Source of the DNA: Rotaria socialis
Lineage: Eukaryota; Rotifera; Eurotatoria; Philodinida; Philodinidae
Assembly (NCBI GenBank): GCA_905331475.1
Contig: CAJNYU010000035.1
Coordinates: forward strand, 109,867-173,866
DNA length: 64,000 bases
Reading direction: 5' to 3'
The notes under the pieces: generated by a model
The model's database searches: none
What the model saw: the letters and a program-made list of their open reading frames with translations, nothing else
Told to the model about the DNA's origin: nothing
Translations under genes and position numbers: made by a program
Shown: in pieces, positions 45,848-58,077 of the stretch
How positions within the stretch are numbered: the first letter of the stretch is position 1
Layout: each line of letters opens with the position of its first letter

Positions 45848-48800
45848 TCATGAATCAGCAACCTCTTGATTTTCATTCGTTTTTTCCTTGTCGTTTGGCA
45901 CAGTATTATCAATAACAGCATGATTTTGATCATGCGCTGCATGGTTAACAATGATATATTCATGTCCATTGGAATGAAGTTCACCCGAGGATACGGTTTC
46001 ATTTTGATTTAAGTTAATATCTTGACGTGAGACAGCTGTTTCTAATTCGCTATCTTTATTTTCTTCTTGGTCAGAATCATTATCTTCTTCATCACTGCCA
46101 ATTCTATTTAAATTTAAAAATAAAGTAATAATGCTGATATCGCTTTGTGATCAGTCAATATTTTAAACGCCTTTTCAATTTATATACTGATTGGCAAATC
46201 TCTAAACATGACGGCATGCGTCAATGTCTGTAAAATATTGACTTTGAACTCAATAGTATGCTTAGATTTCTCGGTAGCTCATTTCTTTTAATATGGAAAA
46301 ATGTCAGCATACATACAATGTTAATGGTCGGTTTTCTGATTCGGCTAATTCAATTCGATATTTATTATCATTTTCTCCGTCGTCAACGGATGATGTTTGT
46401 TGCGCATAATGTAGAACGGATGAATCATACTAAAGTTAAGTTTTTGAATTAAGCCGAAAATATTTATTTATTTACCATATTTGAATATTCATCCTGTTGT
46501 TTGATTAAGGGTTCTGAAATTTGTTCGTCAACATTCGTTACTTGCATATTATTTGTATTTTCATATATTTTATATTTAATCAATTCATCGAAAGCGACAT
46601 CGGATATATCACGCATGAGATCAGGAGCACATTCACGAATCCTGTTTAATAAAAAAAAGAATTTGTTTACAATTGTTTGAGTTTTGTCGTCTTACATTGC
46701 TCCGCAATATTTTTCAATTGTTTTTTCAATTAATTCCGAGAATTCAATATGACAATCGCGCATTAATGCAGCAGAATCAGGTTGCTGTTTAAATGAATAA
46801 ACAACACGATCACGAATCTGATTAAGAATCGATTGACTACATATATCATTAACATGTAATCTTATAAATCTATTAACCGAAAAAAAAAGAGAGAATTTGA
46901 CTTTTTAGTGAACATTTAGTTTTTGACAACATACGTTATTAATTGACTCATCACTGATTTGATCTGATCATGAAGTTTTTGTATATCAATATTATCAAAA
47001 TTCTAAAAATAAAGATAGAAAAATAATGATAGGAAATTTTAATTTTAACACACATGAGTTGTTGTTCGATAAAAAGCGGCTGGTTGAATATTAAATATAG
47101 TTGCTGAATGATCAGTTGTTTGTTGTTCGTTTTCACTATCATCATCATCGTCGTCGTCGTCGTCGCCATGATCATCATCATTATCATTATCATTGAATTG
47201 TTCTTGGTGTAAATGTTGATCATAATTAAATAATTGAGATTTAAGAAGACTATTTTCATCATCATTTGATATTGGTCGTCGACGAATAATAAACGATTTT
47301 GAAAGATGGTCTTTTGTTGAATTACGATGATGATTTGATGTTATTTCATATTCATCGGAGAGTGGTTTAGGCCGTGAGTGGACTATTTTTGGTGATGATA
47401 AACGTTTACCATTATATGCTATTAGAATAAAATAAAAGCTCTTTGTTTTATATTACTGAGTATTGCTTCTGTCTCTTAACAATAAGCACCCTAGTTTTAT
47501 GCATCTAATGTTTGTGTGGTGCATAGCCGCGGAATCAGAGGCTATGAACTCTACATTGCATCTACAGATAGTTCAATAAAACTACTCAAGGATGATGTAG
47601 AATAGACAGTATCTGTAAACATTTAGTGTCTGCCTTTCTATTCTGAATTCAGTGTTCTTGATTACTTATCAATCAATATACATACTATTTCTTTCGTGTT
47701 TAACTGGCGTTCTTTCCATATTACTTTCAGTTAAATGAATAGCTGTTTGTTGTCCAGTACTTTGACTATTGAATGATGTTTTACTTGAATTTTCAAATTT
47801 ATTAGTTGCTGATAATAAACGTTTATCTTGTTGTACACGATCATCGAGTCTTGAACGCACACGTGAACGTATTGGTTTAATTTGATCTAAACTATAAATT
47901 GAATCTTTTGAATTATCTCTTGAGTACACATCTGATTTATATTGATATTGATCATCTCGCGATGATATTGAAGATGACAAGCGATTATTTTCAATTTGTA
48001 ACGCATTTATTTCCGATTGTAAAACAGCTATTTCACGATAAGCTGTATTTAAATTAACAATAAGACCTTGCGTAAGAACTTGTTGTTGAAGTTGATTAAA
48101 TACCGGATCATTCATATTTGGCATTACAGGTGTCTGTGATGAAACATTTGTGGCAGCTTTAAGATGTTCTTCAATATGTTGATTAAATGATTTTTGTTCT
48201 TTAATAAATGTTGATAAACAACTACATATATCACGCATTTGTACACTTAATTCATCGGTAGACTCAGCTTGTTTATTCAATATACGTTGTTCATGTTCAG
48301 CAACAATATCTTCCGGTGTATGGAAATTCTTCAAACAAAAGATTATTGTTTTTATTAAATCAAAAGAAAAAAAATATACAATAGGAAAAACTTACTCCTT
48401 GTTTTATTCGTGGTTGAATTCCGTCATCTGAAAAATTTGGAATTTTAAAATTAATGACTTTTTTAATAAGAAAAATTTTACCGGTTTCATCGTCATTAAT
48501 TTCTTCTCCATCACCTGATTCATATTCAAAACGATATAATTCTGAATCCTCATCATCATTCTCGCCTTCTTCTCCTTCTCCCTCTGGATCGTTAGATGTA
48601 TAAGGTGAACGATTATTTTTAGAACTATTTAATTTATCTGCATATGTATTCGTTTGTTGTTTCGATTCTTTGACATTGTTTTTGTATTGATTTTGAAGTT
48701 GGCTTGCATTTGTTGACTCTAATTCAGACATAAATAAATCAGTTCAAATAGAAATTTATTTTTACCTTGTTTCGATGGTACCGGTGGTGTGGACATACTT

Positions 48801-51800
48801 TGATGTAGTGATGTGATTTGATCTTTAATTGTATGTAAACGTTGACGAGATTCAATTAAACGCTCCATTTCACGATGTTGTGCAGCCATTTTAGCATCAG
48901 CATAACTATTTCGTGCGGGCATTGGTTTTTGAAGTTCGGCTACGTTAGGCGAAAGAATACTTGATAGAAGCGAATTTTTAGCTTTTCCGGTGGTTGTGCT
49001 TTGCGTTTGTTGAGTTGCCTTTGGAGTATATTGATAGAGATTAGTATTCGGAGTAGTCGTTGGTTTTGTGGAAGGCACTTGTCTTGGAGTTGAACGAGCT
49101 GATGAAGAACATTCATCGGGTTCAATTTTTTTAACCATTTGTTGTAGACGGCTTAGTGCAGATTTAGCTTCTTCCAATTCTCTGAAATGTGACAGTAATG
49201 CTTTTAGGTAATCGGAAATAATTTTATTAAAGTTGATAATGGAAGTAGTTACTACAAGTTAAATCTTAGTGAGAATAATTTATGAGGCCAGACGTTTTTT
49301 GGCTAACTCCTAAGTTCAGATAAAAAAGATCTCATACGGAAAATTAAGTGTTGCACCGATTTTAGAATAGTAGTTAACTTTACATTTCAATAAGTGTGTA
49401 TTAACAAAACGTGAAGAAACCTTTATTCATAATACCTCCTAAGCGTATTTGTCACTACGTGTTACAATTTTGAGTTATTTTCTGTATTTAGTTTGTATTC
49501 GGCGTATAAATAATTTCAGTTAAGTCTCAAAAAATCTTGTTAAGTCGTACTATTTTCCTTTCATGAATACTGCGTGGCCTTTTTTCCTAGAATTTTTAGA
49601 GACAAAAACAACAATTTTAGGTAAATTTCTAAATACAGAATCGTATGTAATGTTCTTGAACTACTCAAATTTCAAATAGATTTTAACTATTGCGTCCTTC
49701 TATTTCGTTTTTTCATTAATCGTCAATATTTGAAGAAAGACGTGTATATTTTCTTTTTTTCTTAATGAATACTAATGCTATCAATTGACAACTTTCAAGG
49801 ATAATTTTTTGTATTTTGATATCATATTGTTCTCATCAAACAAGTGATAAATATTATAGAGGTCTAAATATCCGACATCGAAAACTTAGGAGTGTCCTTC
49901 TCTATAGAGTTAACTTACAAACGTTTAGCTGCTAATTCAGTTGATAATTTATCTAGTGGTTTCGAAGCATTATCATTGCTTGGTATTGCTGCTATTGGTT
50001 TTTGCCGTTCTTGCATGAGTAATGCTCGTAAACGTTGCGCATCATCAGGTTGAATAGGAGTTTCTTCATAAACTGTTGTTTCTTCTTCGCTTTGATTCAT
50101 TAAATCTAACTGATAATATGTTACAATTTGTTCTAATTCATTTAATTGTTCACGAACATTTTTTAAATTTTTTTCACGACTCTCAACTGGTGCTGGTGAT
50201 TTTTTTGGCGTACTGAATAAAAGAAGAAAAAGGAATAGTTGAGGTAAAAATTAATTCGCATGAAAATTTACTGTTTCATTTCTTGTACTTCAACTTGATG
50301 TTTTTGGTCGTAAAGACTTCGGAGTAATTTCAATCTAAATTAATTAATTTAGTTCGATTATTAATTATTATTATGGTTGCTAATATTTACCTGTCACGTA
50401 GGTTATTTATATCAGATAAAAGATCGGTCTCTGATGGATTTTCGTTGCGTTCCGTAGTTTTCTTATTAATTAATTGTTGTTGTTCGATCAATCGCTTTTC
50501 TGAGCGCTTCTTCAATGCAAGTAATGCCCGTTTTTGACCTTGTAAAGCTCGAAGCTGGATAAAATAAAAGGAACATTAAGTTAATTCTTTAACAAATACG
50601 AAAAATTGGTTTTGTTATTTACTTGTTCTTTTTGTAGCATTAAGTTTCTTTCAATTTCTTTTTCACTTTCAACATCACTTGCTTCGTCACTAGACTATAA
50701 AAATCAAAATTAATTTTAAGAAAAAAAAACTTTGTCTCTTTTCACATACCGTTAATTGCTGATCTTTCCAATTGAGTGTGTCACTTTTGAGACTGCCAAC
50801 AAGTGAATCATAATTTGAATTATCATTTCGATTATTTTGCTCATTATCCGATGAATTTATTATTGGTGGAACCGTTGGAGTCGGTGGAATGATTGATTGC
50901 GGTGTAAAACCTATTTTACTTTCAATACGTGGACGAACAGGTGATCGTACATTGCGACGACACAAAGGATCATCCTAATTGATTGAATGAGAAATAAAAA
51001 TGTTTGTTTTTTATTTGTTTAAGCACATACATCCTCATCTTCGTCTTCGTCATTATCATCGACTTCATCATCATCATCATCATCAACATTGCCATTTTCA
51101 TCATTAGATTGATTATTAGCATTGACTGGCAATGAGCTATGAGCGGTGGAAATTTTTTCGACTAATGCTGCTTTTTCTTGATTGGTCAGCTAGATACAAA
51201 AAAAAATTAACTGATTTTTCCTAACATTCTAACATATAAAAGACGAGCGTTATGAAGTCGACTCTAAAATACACCTAGTGAATAACCGTTTCTTATTGTC
51301 CCAGTTAAATTTTCTTCTGTAGAGTTTGTAGCTTCGAACTCAAAGTTTTCACATACATTGAGAGTCTCAGAGATAGCCGAAGAAAAATCTCGGATCTAAA
51401 CCCAATCAATTTTAATATCAGTAATTATGTTTGGTACATTGTTATTTTCTGAAGATGGTGAGAGCTTTTCCTATGGGTGTTGAAGGCTAAAACACTTATC
51501 GGTAAATAAGCAAGCATGTCTATAGTAACGACTATACCTCTGGCAATTTTTTTTATGTTAGAGATTGTTGGAAAGAATCACCAAATCTACTTTACATTTT
51601 GATTAAATATATAGTGGTTGTTGACACTTTCAAATAGCAAGAAGTCTGAAGACTTAGGTTTTGGGCTATTAAATCTCATCAGTTCAGATATGTTGCTCGA
51701 AAAATCTTATATGAACTTACGGTGATTAAATTAAGTAAATTAACATAACCAGCTCGTTGTTCTTCAAGATTTTCAATAATAATATAAAGTTTTTCACATT

Positions 51801-52308
51801 GTTCTTGACTGCCAGGCTAAAATAAAACACGAGAGAAAGTTCATAACAAATTGAAAAGAAAAAATATTTACAACTAAATTCTTGAATTTTTCCATTGATT
51901 GAAGCATTGTTTTTGCTTGTTCAATCGAATTTTGAATTTGATCTATACGAGCAGCGATTTTTGCTGTTGAAATCTGATGAATGAAAAATAAAAAACAAGA
52001 TCAAAATAAGTTCTTCTGTTATTACTTCTGCTGATTGATCTTGATCGTTGAGTTCAGTTGATTCTTGTTTAGTTTTATTTGGAAATTTTTGGTAAGATGG
52101 CGTATTGATTGATAATTCACTACCACTTTCTTCATCGTTCATCTGAATATTATCATTTTGATAGACTGGAGCGAAGAATGACATCTTTAAAAGAAGAAAA
52201 AAAACAGTTTTAGGCTTTTTTAATGAAGAGAAATGTTCTATTTACTTGATTGGCTTTTTCTTTATTATTCGATTTGAGCAAATTACACGTTTTTCGTTTC
52301 GGAGGCAT
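45848..52308 (-). CDS. PCM1: PCM1-like centriolar satellite scaffold protein
   Basis: PCM1 is the coiled-coil scaffold of centriolar satellites around centrosomes and cilia bases. Twenty minus-strand exons join in frame to 1,288 residues. Their borders are 52246-52308, 52026-52184, 51872-51973, 51721-51816, 51031-51189, 50750-50974, 50623-50694, 50391-50554, 50272-50334, 49919-50212, 48766-49181, 48482-48718, 48396-48427, 47686-48328, 47054-47418, 46935-47002, 46696-46869, 46476-46641, 46317-46429 and 45848-46103. The best family match is LRALQGQKRALLALKKRSEK (from residue 293), which aligns with the LRALQGRQAALLALQHKAEQ core of vertebrate PCM1, preceded by EQCEKLYIIIENLEEQRAGY. Acidic runs, coiled-coil heptads and Ser/Thr-rich linkers fill the rest. 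It is much shorter than vertebrate PCM1 (about 2,000). An acceptor at 52329-52330 precedes the start. A few small exons are inferred from frame alone. Confidence 0.8.
49182..49918. other. Intron 10 of the PCM1-like gene
   Basis: This is a 737-nt AT-rich intron with no recognised feature. The other longer intron (51190-51720) is likewise empty as far as can be seen. Confidence 0.5.
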
Positions 52309-54288
52309 TTTTTTTATTAAAAAATTATCTAAAAAAGTAAAAATCACGTATTTTTTTATTGATAAACTCTTATATTCCTAAGCAGATTATCATAATGCTA
52401 AATACACAATTAAAATCTGTTTTATAAAGATTTTCTGTGAGTTTAATATTTGAGCATAAGCCCGGTATGAATGCTAAACTAAATGATATTGAATTCGATG
52501 AGAATCAACTTATAAACTCATTTACCAGCTGCTTTCACGAATTCATTAACACATTTATGAATATCAAAAACATATTTCGATTGCAGAATAACATACAATA
52601 ATGGAAAATAATATGTAAAGAAAAAAAATGGGCTGTAAGTGTAAACATGTTTTTTTTGAAATTGAGAAGAATTTCTTCCGTACAAACTTATTTTTGTCGT
52701 ATACAATTGGCAAAAAAGAGAGAAATATGTTCGCTCCTTCCATCGGTCAATATTCTTCAAGTAACGTTTTCAAGGTAACAACCTCAAAATGATTTTTCGT
52801 TTCAAATATTTTATTAGCTTGGGTCAAAAATGATTTTTATTTTTTAAATTATTTTTGTTGTAAAACATTAATAATATTAATTTGTATTATTCGACTTGAT
52901 CAAAACAATAGATGAACTGTACAAAAGTGACATCTACCAATGACTTATGCTTCTATTTGAAAATTTTTTTCTGTAGCTATTAGTTATTAGTGTAAATAAA
53001 GTTTTAAATAATTACTTAATGAAACAATAGTTCTTGAGGCAGATCAAGAAACGATCGTAGGAACAATTTCACTGAAGAATTGCTTGAAATATGTTTCAAG
53101 AGATGAAGTAAATCAATCAATATGGATACAACTAACACCTCCGACATAAGTTAACAGAACGAAAAAGAAACACAGAAGTAAATATGTACTTGGAAGAATT
53201 CGAATGAATACGATCAACCAAATGAGTTCGCAGTAGATCAATTTTCGTTCTATTCGTTACATACCTATATAAATATAATCATCCATTCTCTGAATTCTCA
53301 CTTCGTATAATGGCGCTGTCGATCAAGTATATATAGTTTTACAGCTAATGGTCGTTTCTTTTTGTTCCGCTTTCTGTACATTGATTGTATTCAAATACTT
53401 TCCTGTTCAATAGACTGAAGAAAGTGATGAACAACTTTTGCATTACCATAAAAATGTAATACACGAATGGATACCGATAATGAAGAAGATACTAGATCTC
53501 AACAATTAAAGTTTCTCATCATTTCTGGAACGAGAATATTTATTATTCAATAACATATACTCATCGATTTCATGAACAATTCTCAGAGTCTATTAAAAAG
53601 CTAAAATTTATTTCTTAAACATACTGAAAATATAATTTTACATGCTGATAATTTTCTCTTTATTAATGTTTTTAATTTTCGAACTATACTCATGTTTCAT
53701 TGAAAAGATTTCATAGTATTTACTTTTTTTATTGCACCAATAAATTTTATTTTATTCTCAGAGTTTTTAACAAAACAAATAGTGCAGAACACAAAAAACA
53801 AGTCTTCCGACTTCTTTGTTTCTTATTCTATCTTTCCTTGATTATTCTATCAAACGTGACTTGATCATGTTATTTACTGGCCGAAATTAAACAGTTGAAA
53901 TGTTTTCTTCCCCGTATACTTGACATATTTATCTGAAACAAACAGAATTATGTAGTTGTTAAACAAAATGTCATGCGAGTTCGTTTCTATCGACCGATGA
54001 ATGCTGCCTACTGTATTGTAATTGAAAAAATTCCAATTTAAGTTTTGTTTAAAAAAATATACCGATAAAACATTTTATTTTTGTACTGTTGACATAAACG
54101 CAAGGCAAAGGTTATTTGAAATCAATGAAGCATTTCATTTTGTTTTTCTCTTAGGTGAGTGTATCCAAGGAAGTGAAAATTCAGTATTGATAATTCATAT
54201 ATTTTTGAATGAAAAATAAAAAAATGATTTCCAATTCATGGTTTTTCCTATAGGCAATATTGATTTTAGAGTAATTAATAAGTAAAAA
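52309..54288. other. Interval between PCM1 and the AIG1-like pseudogene
   Basis: No gene is supported in these 2 kb. The PCM1 promoter should lie at the left end. The small frames at 52518-52760 and 54022-54219 show no family features. Confidence 0.5.
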
Positions 54289-54596
54289 ATGTTTCGTACA
54301 ATCCCATTAGATTTGTTATCTACATCGAATTTGAATGAGTCAAATTTTGATCACCTACCAAAAATCCTTTTTATAGGAGAAACCGGTGCTGGAAAATCAA
54401 CATTCATGAATTATCTATATAATTATTTCAATAAAGGTGAATTAAATAATCTTAAAAATACCATTCCTTGTAAATATCATCCGATAATAACTGAAGAATT
54501 TTCTCATTATGAATTAAATATTAATGATAATACTCAATCGAAAACAAATGACTGCACAAGATATATTTTTGCTGATTGAACAATAAATAAACAATA

Positions 54597-54620
54597 TTTA
54601 TTTATTTATTTATTTATTGA
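54597..54620. repeat. TTTA microsatellite
   Basis: About six tandem TTTA units interrupt the decayed GTPase frame between the G1 and G3 relics. Confidence 0.8.
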
Positions 54621-55010
54621 TATTCCTAGTCTTTTGGATACTTGTAGTGTTGCACAAAATGAGATCAATATGAATAAAATAATCGAAACTGTGTTATTGT
54701 TAATGGTTCTATGAGTCGATTAACAATGAATTTTCGTTATGCTATTAATTGTTTAAATATTAATATATCTGATATTGTTTTAGAAAATGTTATTATTATT
54801 TTAACAAATGTTTAAAAAATATACATGGTAGTATTTTTCCATTTTACATGCAAAATGGTGCTTTTGTATCGGATCCTCGAACTCGGTCGAACAGATTCAT
54901 GACGAACTGCAATATGAGTGCAAGCACCCTATCATAGTACTCTATGTGCAAATTGTAATCAAGTTTGTCATAATAATTGTCGTTTAAATGAAACAATTAT
55001 TGCTGGTGTG

Positions 55011-55184
55011 TAGGGGTGACCCTTTATCTTTATTTTCCTTTATACTAAAGGATAAAGATAAATGAATCCGTTATCTTTAGAAAATAAACGTAAATGATTG
55101 AAAAAGCATCTATAATTTAGTCTTTTAAAGATAGATGGATCATTTATCTTTATTTAGTAAAGTAACACTAAATGACCACCCCTA
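55011..55184. mobile_element. TAGGGGTG-ended MITE inside the AIG1-like pseudogene
   Basis: The left end TAGGGGTGACC and right end GACCACCCCTA are inverted with one or two mismatches. The body is made of CTTTATCTTT and AAAGATAAA words in both orientations. No coding capacity exists. The family matches the fragment at 4706-4808. Terminal GGGGTG is typical of hAT-type MITEs, but no 8-bp duplication is visible. Confidence 0.72.
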
Positions 55185-55350
55185 ATTACGAGAGCTAGGT
55201 TACAATTCACCATGTCTTATTTTCACGGGTGATGCATATGCTGCACAAGAGAAACTCAACAAAATGCTATCCGAAAACCAACAACACAATATCAACATAA
55301 CTGAAAACATAAGTGATCTTGAAGATTTTGTCAATTTTCAATGACAAGTA

Positions 55351-55754
55351 CTTACGTGAGTCCAAAAGTAGTTGCGGAGGTATGATAATCATTCAAAGGA
55401 GGGTTCAATAATTTTTTTCCTATACAGTTTGACAGAGAAAAGAAAGCTCTATTTTTCTATACTATTTGAACTTATTCAGACTAATCCTATGATAGTAAAA
55501 TTTCTGTAAAACTTAATTTGGTCGGACGTGTGCTGGTTGCACTATATCATATTCTGTGTTTCATACACATAATATTCTTGCCATTCTTGAGGGTGTGCGT
55601 ATTTTGTTGCTATGTATTGTTCTACGCCACACCCACACCTTAGCATAGAAAAATAGAGCTTTCTTGTCTCTGTCAAACTGTATAGGAAAAAGATTATCGA
55701 ACCCTCCTTTGAAAGATTATCATACCTCCGCAACTACTTTTGGACTCACCTAAG
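55351..55754. mobile_element. Fold-back MITE with about 105-bp inverted repeats and TA flanks
   Basis: The left arm (55351 to about 55463) and the right arm (about 55645-55754) are inverted copies, from CTTACGTGAGTCCAAAAGTA inward to the segment AGAGCTTTCT/AATAGAGC. Both outer ends abut TA (55349-55350 and 55755-55756), as expected for Tc1/mariner insertion. The centre is about 180 bp without coding capacity. It lies directly after the AIG1-like relic. Confidence 0.78.
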
Positions 55755-56885
55755 TATATTCGGTTGTATTTAAAAATTACGAAATTAACTACTTTCGTCA
55801 TAATGCTTATTATCTTCAGTAGCTTTCGTAACTTTTTGTAGGACTACTTTACGAAACATTATTGCTTCATTTTGATGGAATATCGCTAAGCGAAACAGTA
55901 TGCTTGTACTTTTGAATTTATTGACTTTTTTAATGGTCCCAAAACAGTTACCTAGTATACTGTCAATTTCTGTATATAGTCCCAATTTACAAATATCAAC
56001 ATAATTCTGTTACTTATTAGTTGTAGCAATTATAATAATTTAGAGGCACTATCATCATCATCATGTCCTAGAGTATAAAGTGCTATTTTCTGGAGCTTCT
56101 CCAAAATCTTCATTCATCTCGTATTTTTGTTATTGTTCTGATTGTGTTAGTGCTGGTAAAGAAGAGAAATAAGATCATTTATTTGTTTCATCCGCCTTCA
56201 AAAGAAGATGGCAAATAAACAATAAATCAGTGTTTACAAAAAAACGTTGTACATCGATTGATGCATTGCGTGATATCATGCAGGGTAATCAGCTATAGTG
56301 TCCATATATACTCTAGGCACTATGGCCATGTAGAAGCTATCATGGTGTATTTCAACTTGGCTGTTGAAGTCGGCAAAATTTTTGATCAGCTTGAAGATTC
56401 ATAAGACATCTGATGAACACTGATTGAAAACAAGTCGAAATGCTTGGTGTTAACTTTTACAAGTCTACATACTTAAATCAAAATAATAATCAACAATAAT
56501 TTATCATACTTCAAAATGTGACTGTTCAATATTCATTTCTTCAAGTATTAGCAATCAAGAGTTTACTTGAAGTCAGTGTCATAAATATCTCAGTCAATGT
56601 GTTAAATGAAATGTTTCAATTACGAAACAGCTTACAGAGAATCTCGGCATTACACAAACTGGAAATTCGATCGTAAAAACCGCTCTAATGAGGTACGAGA
56701 GCACTAATCCGGTTCCGTTTTAAAAGTAAAAATTAAAAGATTACCAACAGTCGTAGGTATGATATTGTGTCATGATACTATCAAATTACGACTGAAAGTA
56801 GCAAAGACAAGCATACTTATATAAGGCTACTGCAGTTTAGTGTAACCAATTACATCCTAACAATACTATCAAAACGAAGCAAACA
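55755..56885. other. Interval before the secreted EGF gene
   Basis: No intact gene is seen. Short protein-like snatches around 56190-56400 (for example a segment reading HYGHVEAIMVYFNLAVEVG) are interrupted and could be a further relic, but no family is recognised. The end of the stretch should be the EGF gene promoter. Confidence 0.4.
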
Positions 56886-58077
56886 ATGATTCATCATCAT
56901 TCTTATCCTAGTGTTTCTACTTTGATTATCATTCTTTTTCTTTCAAGTCTTCATCTTATTCAATCGAATTCTATCTCTAATGAATGCTTGGACTATTGTT
57001 CAAATGATGGCCTTTGCATCGAAACCAATAATGGTCTAAAGTGCATTTGTTTACCTGAATGGACGGGACACCGCTGTGATTCTCCTCGAGATTCTTCGTT
57101 AGCCAAGCAAATGTATAATTCACAGGTTGACATGACATTTGTTCGTAGCAATCCTTGCGATTCGGCTCCAGCAGGTTACTGCAAAAATACCGGAATTTGT
57201 TTTGTAGAAGGTGCTGCATTTAAGTGCTTTTGTCCATATCCATATACTGGGGAATACTGTGAAGATTTATCAGGTATGTATGAATCTTTTTCTTATTGTC
57301 TGTGAAAACCGTATATGTTATTCTAGATTGCTTTGACTATTGTTTGAACAATGGCATTTGCAAATTAGAGAGTAACAACCCAAAATGTGTGTGCTCGCCC
57401 CCTTGGACAGGTAATCGTTGTCAGAAATTAGAAGCAACGACGACTGTCGCTACCCAATCAACACCATCTACAACAAATATACCATGTACTTATGTACCAC
57501 CAGGTTATTGCAATTCTGGAACCTGTATTGCAGTTAATAATCAAGCACGTTGTCAGTGTCCATCAGAATTTTTGGGCCTCCAATGCGAAATACCTAGAGG
57601 AGCAACACCATCTCGTATGTCATTTCAGATACAAAATATTTTTTCTGCTATTTTTGTTCGAAAATACGATTATCATTGCGAAAGCTTCTGCTTATTTAGA
57701 AACACCATCGACAGTCACATTGTCACCATTTACAACGCCAACATCGACAATGACAACACCAACAACGCGTAAGTAGTTTATAGATTTTCATCTAAGTTTC
57801 TGAAAAACTAAATTAAGCATACTGCTTTATATTCAATATCGTTCTACCATCATGCAAAGTTTTCTATAGAGTCAGCTATATAAATACGTATTTTCTTGAA
57901 ACAATTAACTTGGTGAATATAATTCATTATTTTTCTAAATTATTTTTTTAACTAGGCATAACATGCACTCCAAATCCATGTCGAAATAATCGTCCTTGCT
58001 ACAACAATGGTAATTCATATTTTTGCTACTGTGGTCAACAATATACTGGAAAAAATTGCGAAAATTTTATTAAATAA
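56886..58077 (+). CDS. Secreted protein with five EGF-like domains
   Basis: Four exons (56886-57273, 57327-57614, 57700-57768 and 57956-58077) join in frame to 288 residues. A signal peptide is clear: short N-region, then the hydrophobic core TLIIILFLSSLHLIQS. Five EGF-like modules follow: CLDYCSNDGLC...GHRC, then PCDSAPAGYCKNTGIC...GEYC, CFDYCLNNGICK...GNRC, PCTYVPPGYCNSGTC...GLQC and finally TCTPNPCRNNRPCYN...GKNC. A Thr/Ser/Pro-rich linker, partly encoded by the short exon 3, lies before the last module and is a likely O-glycosylation stretch. There is no transmembrane segment or GPI signal, so secretion is expected. The ligand or partner is unknown. All exon borders are phase 1, the classic arrangement for EGF module shuffling. 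A poly(A) signal AATAAA lies near 58166. Gene name and orthology are unresolved. Confidence 0.88.

Larger units (their letters stand above)
54289..55344 (+). pseudogene. AIG1/IMAP-like GTPase pseudogene interrupted by a MITE
   Basis: The first 96 codons (54289-54576) form a clean start of a P-loop GTPase: LPKILFIGETGAGKST has the G1 box at residues 30-38. After the stop at 54577 a TTTA repeat intervenes. In another frame come FIDIPSLLDT (the expected DTPG switch is now DIPS) and AQNEINMNKIIETV, then MSRLTMNFRYAINCLNINI-like sequence, each with frame breaks. Further on, CANCNQVCHNNCRLNET (from 54946) is a cysteine-rich segment. A MITE sits at 55011-55184, and the reading resumes after it as TGDAYAAQEKLNKMLSENQ, ending in a stop near 55344. 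AIG1-like GTPases act in immunity-related functions in plants and vertebrates and are expanded in some invertebrates. This copy cannot be functional as assembled. Confidence 0.78.
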
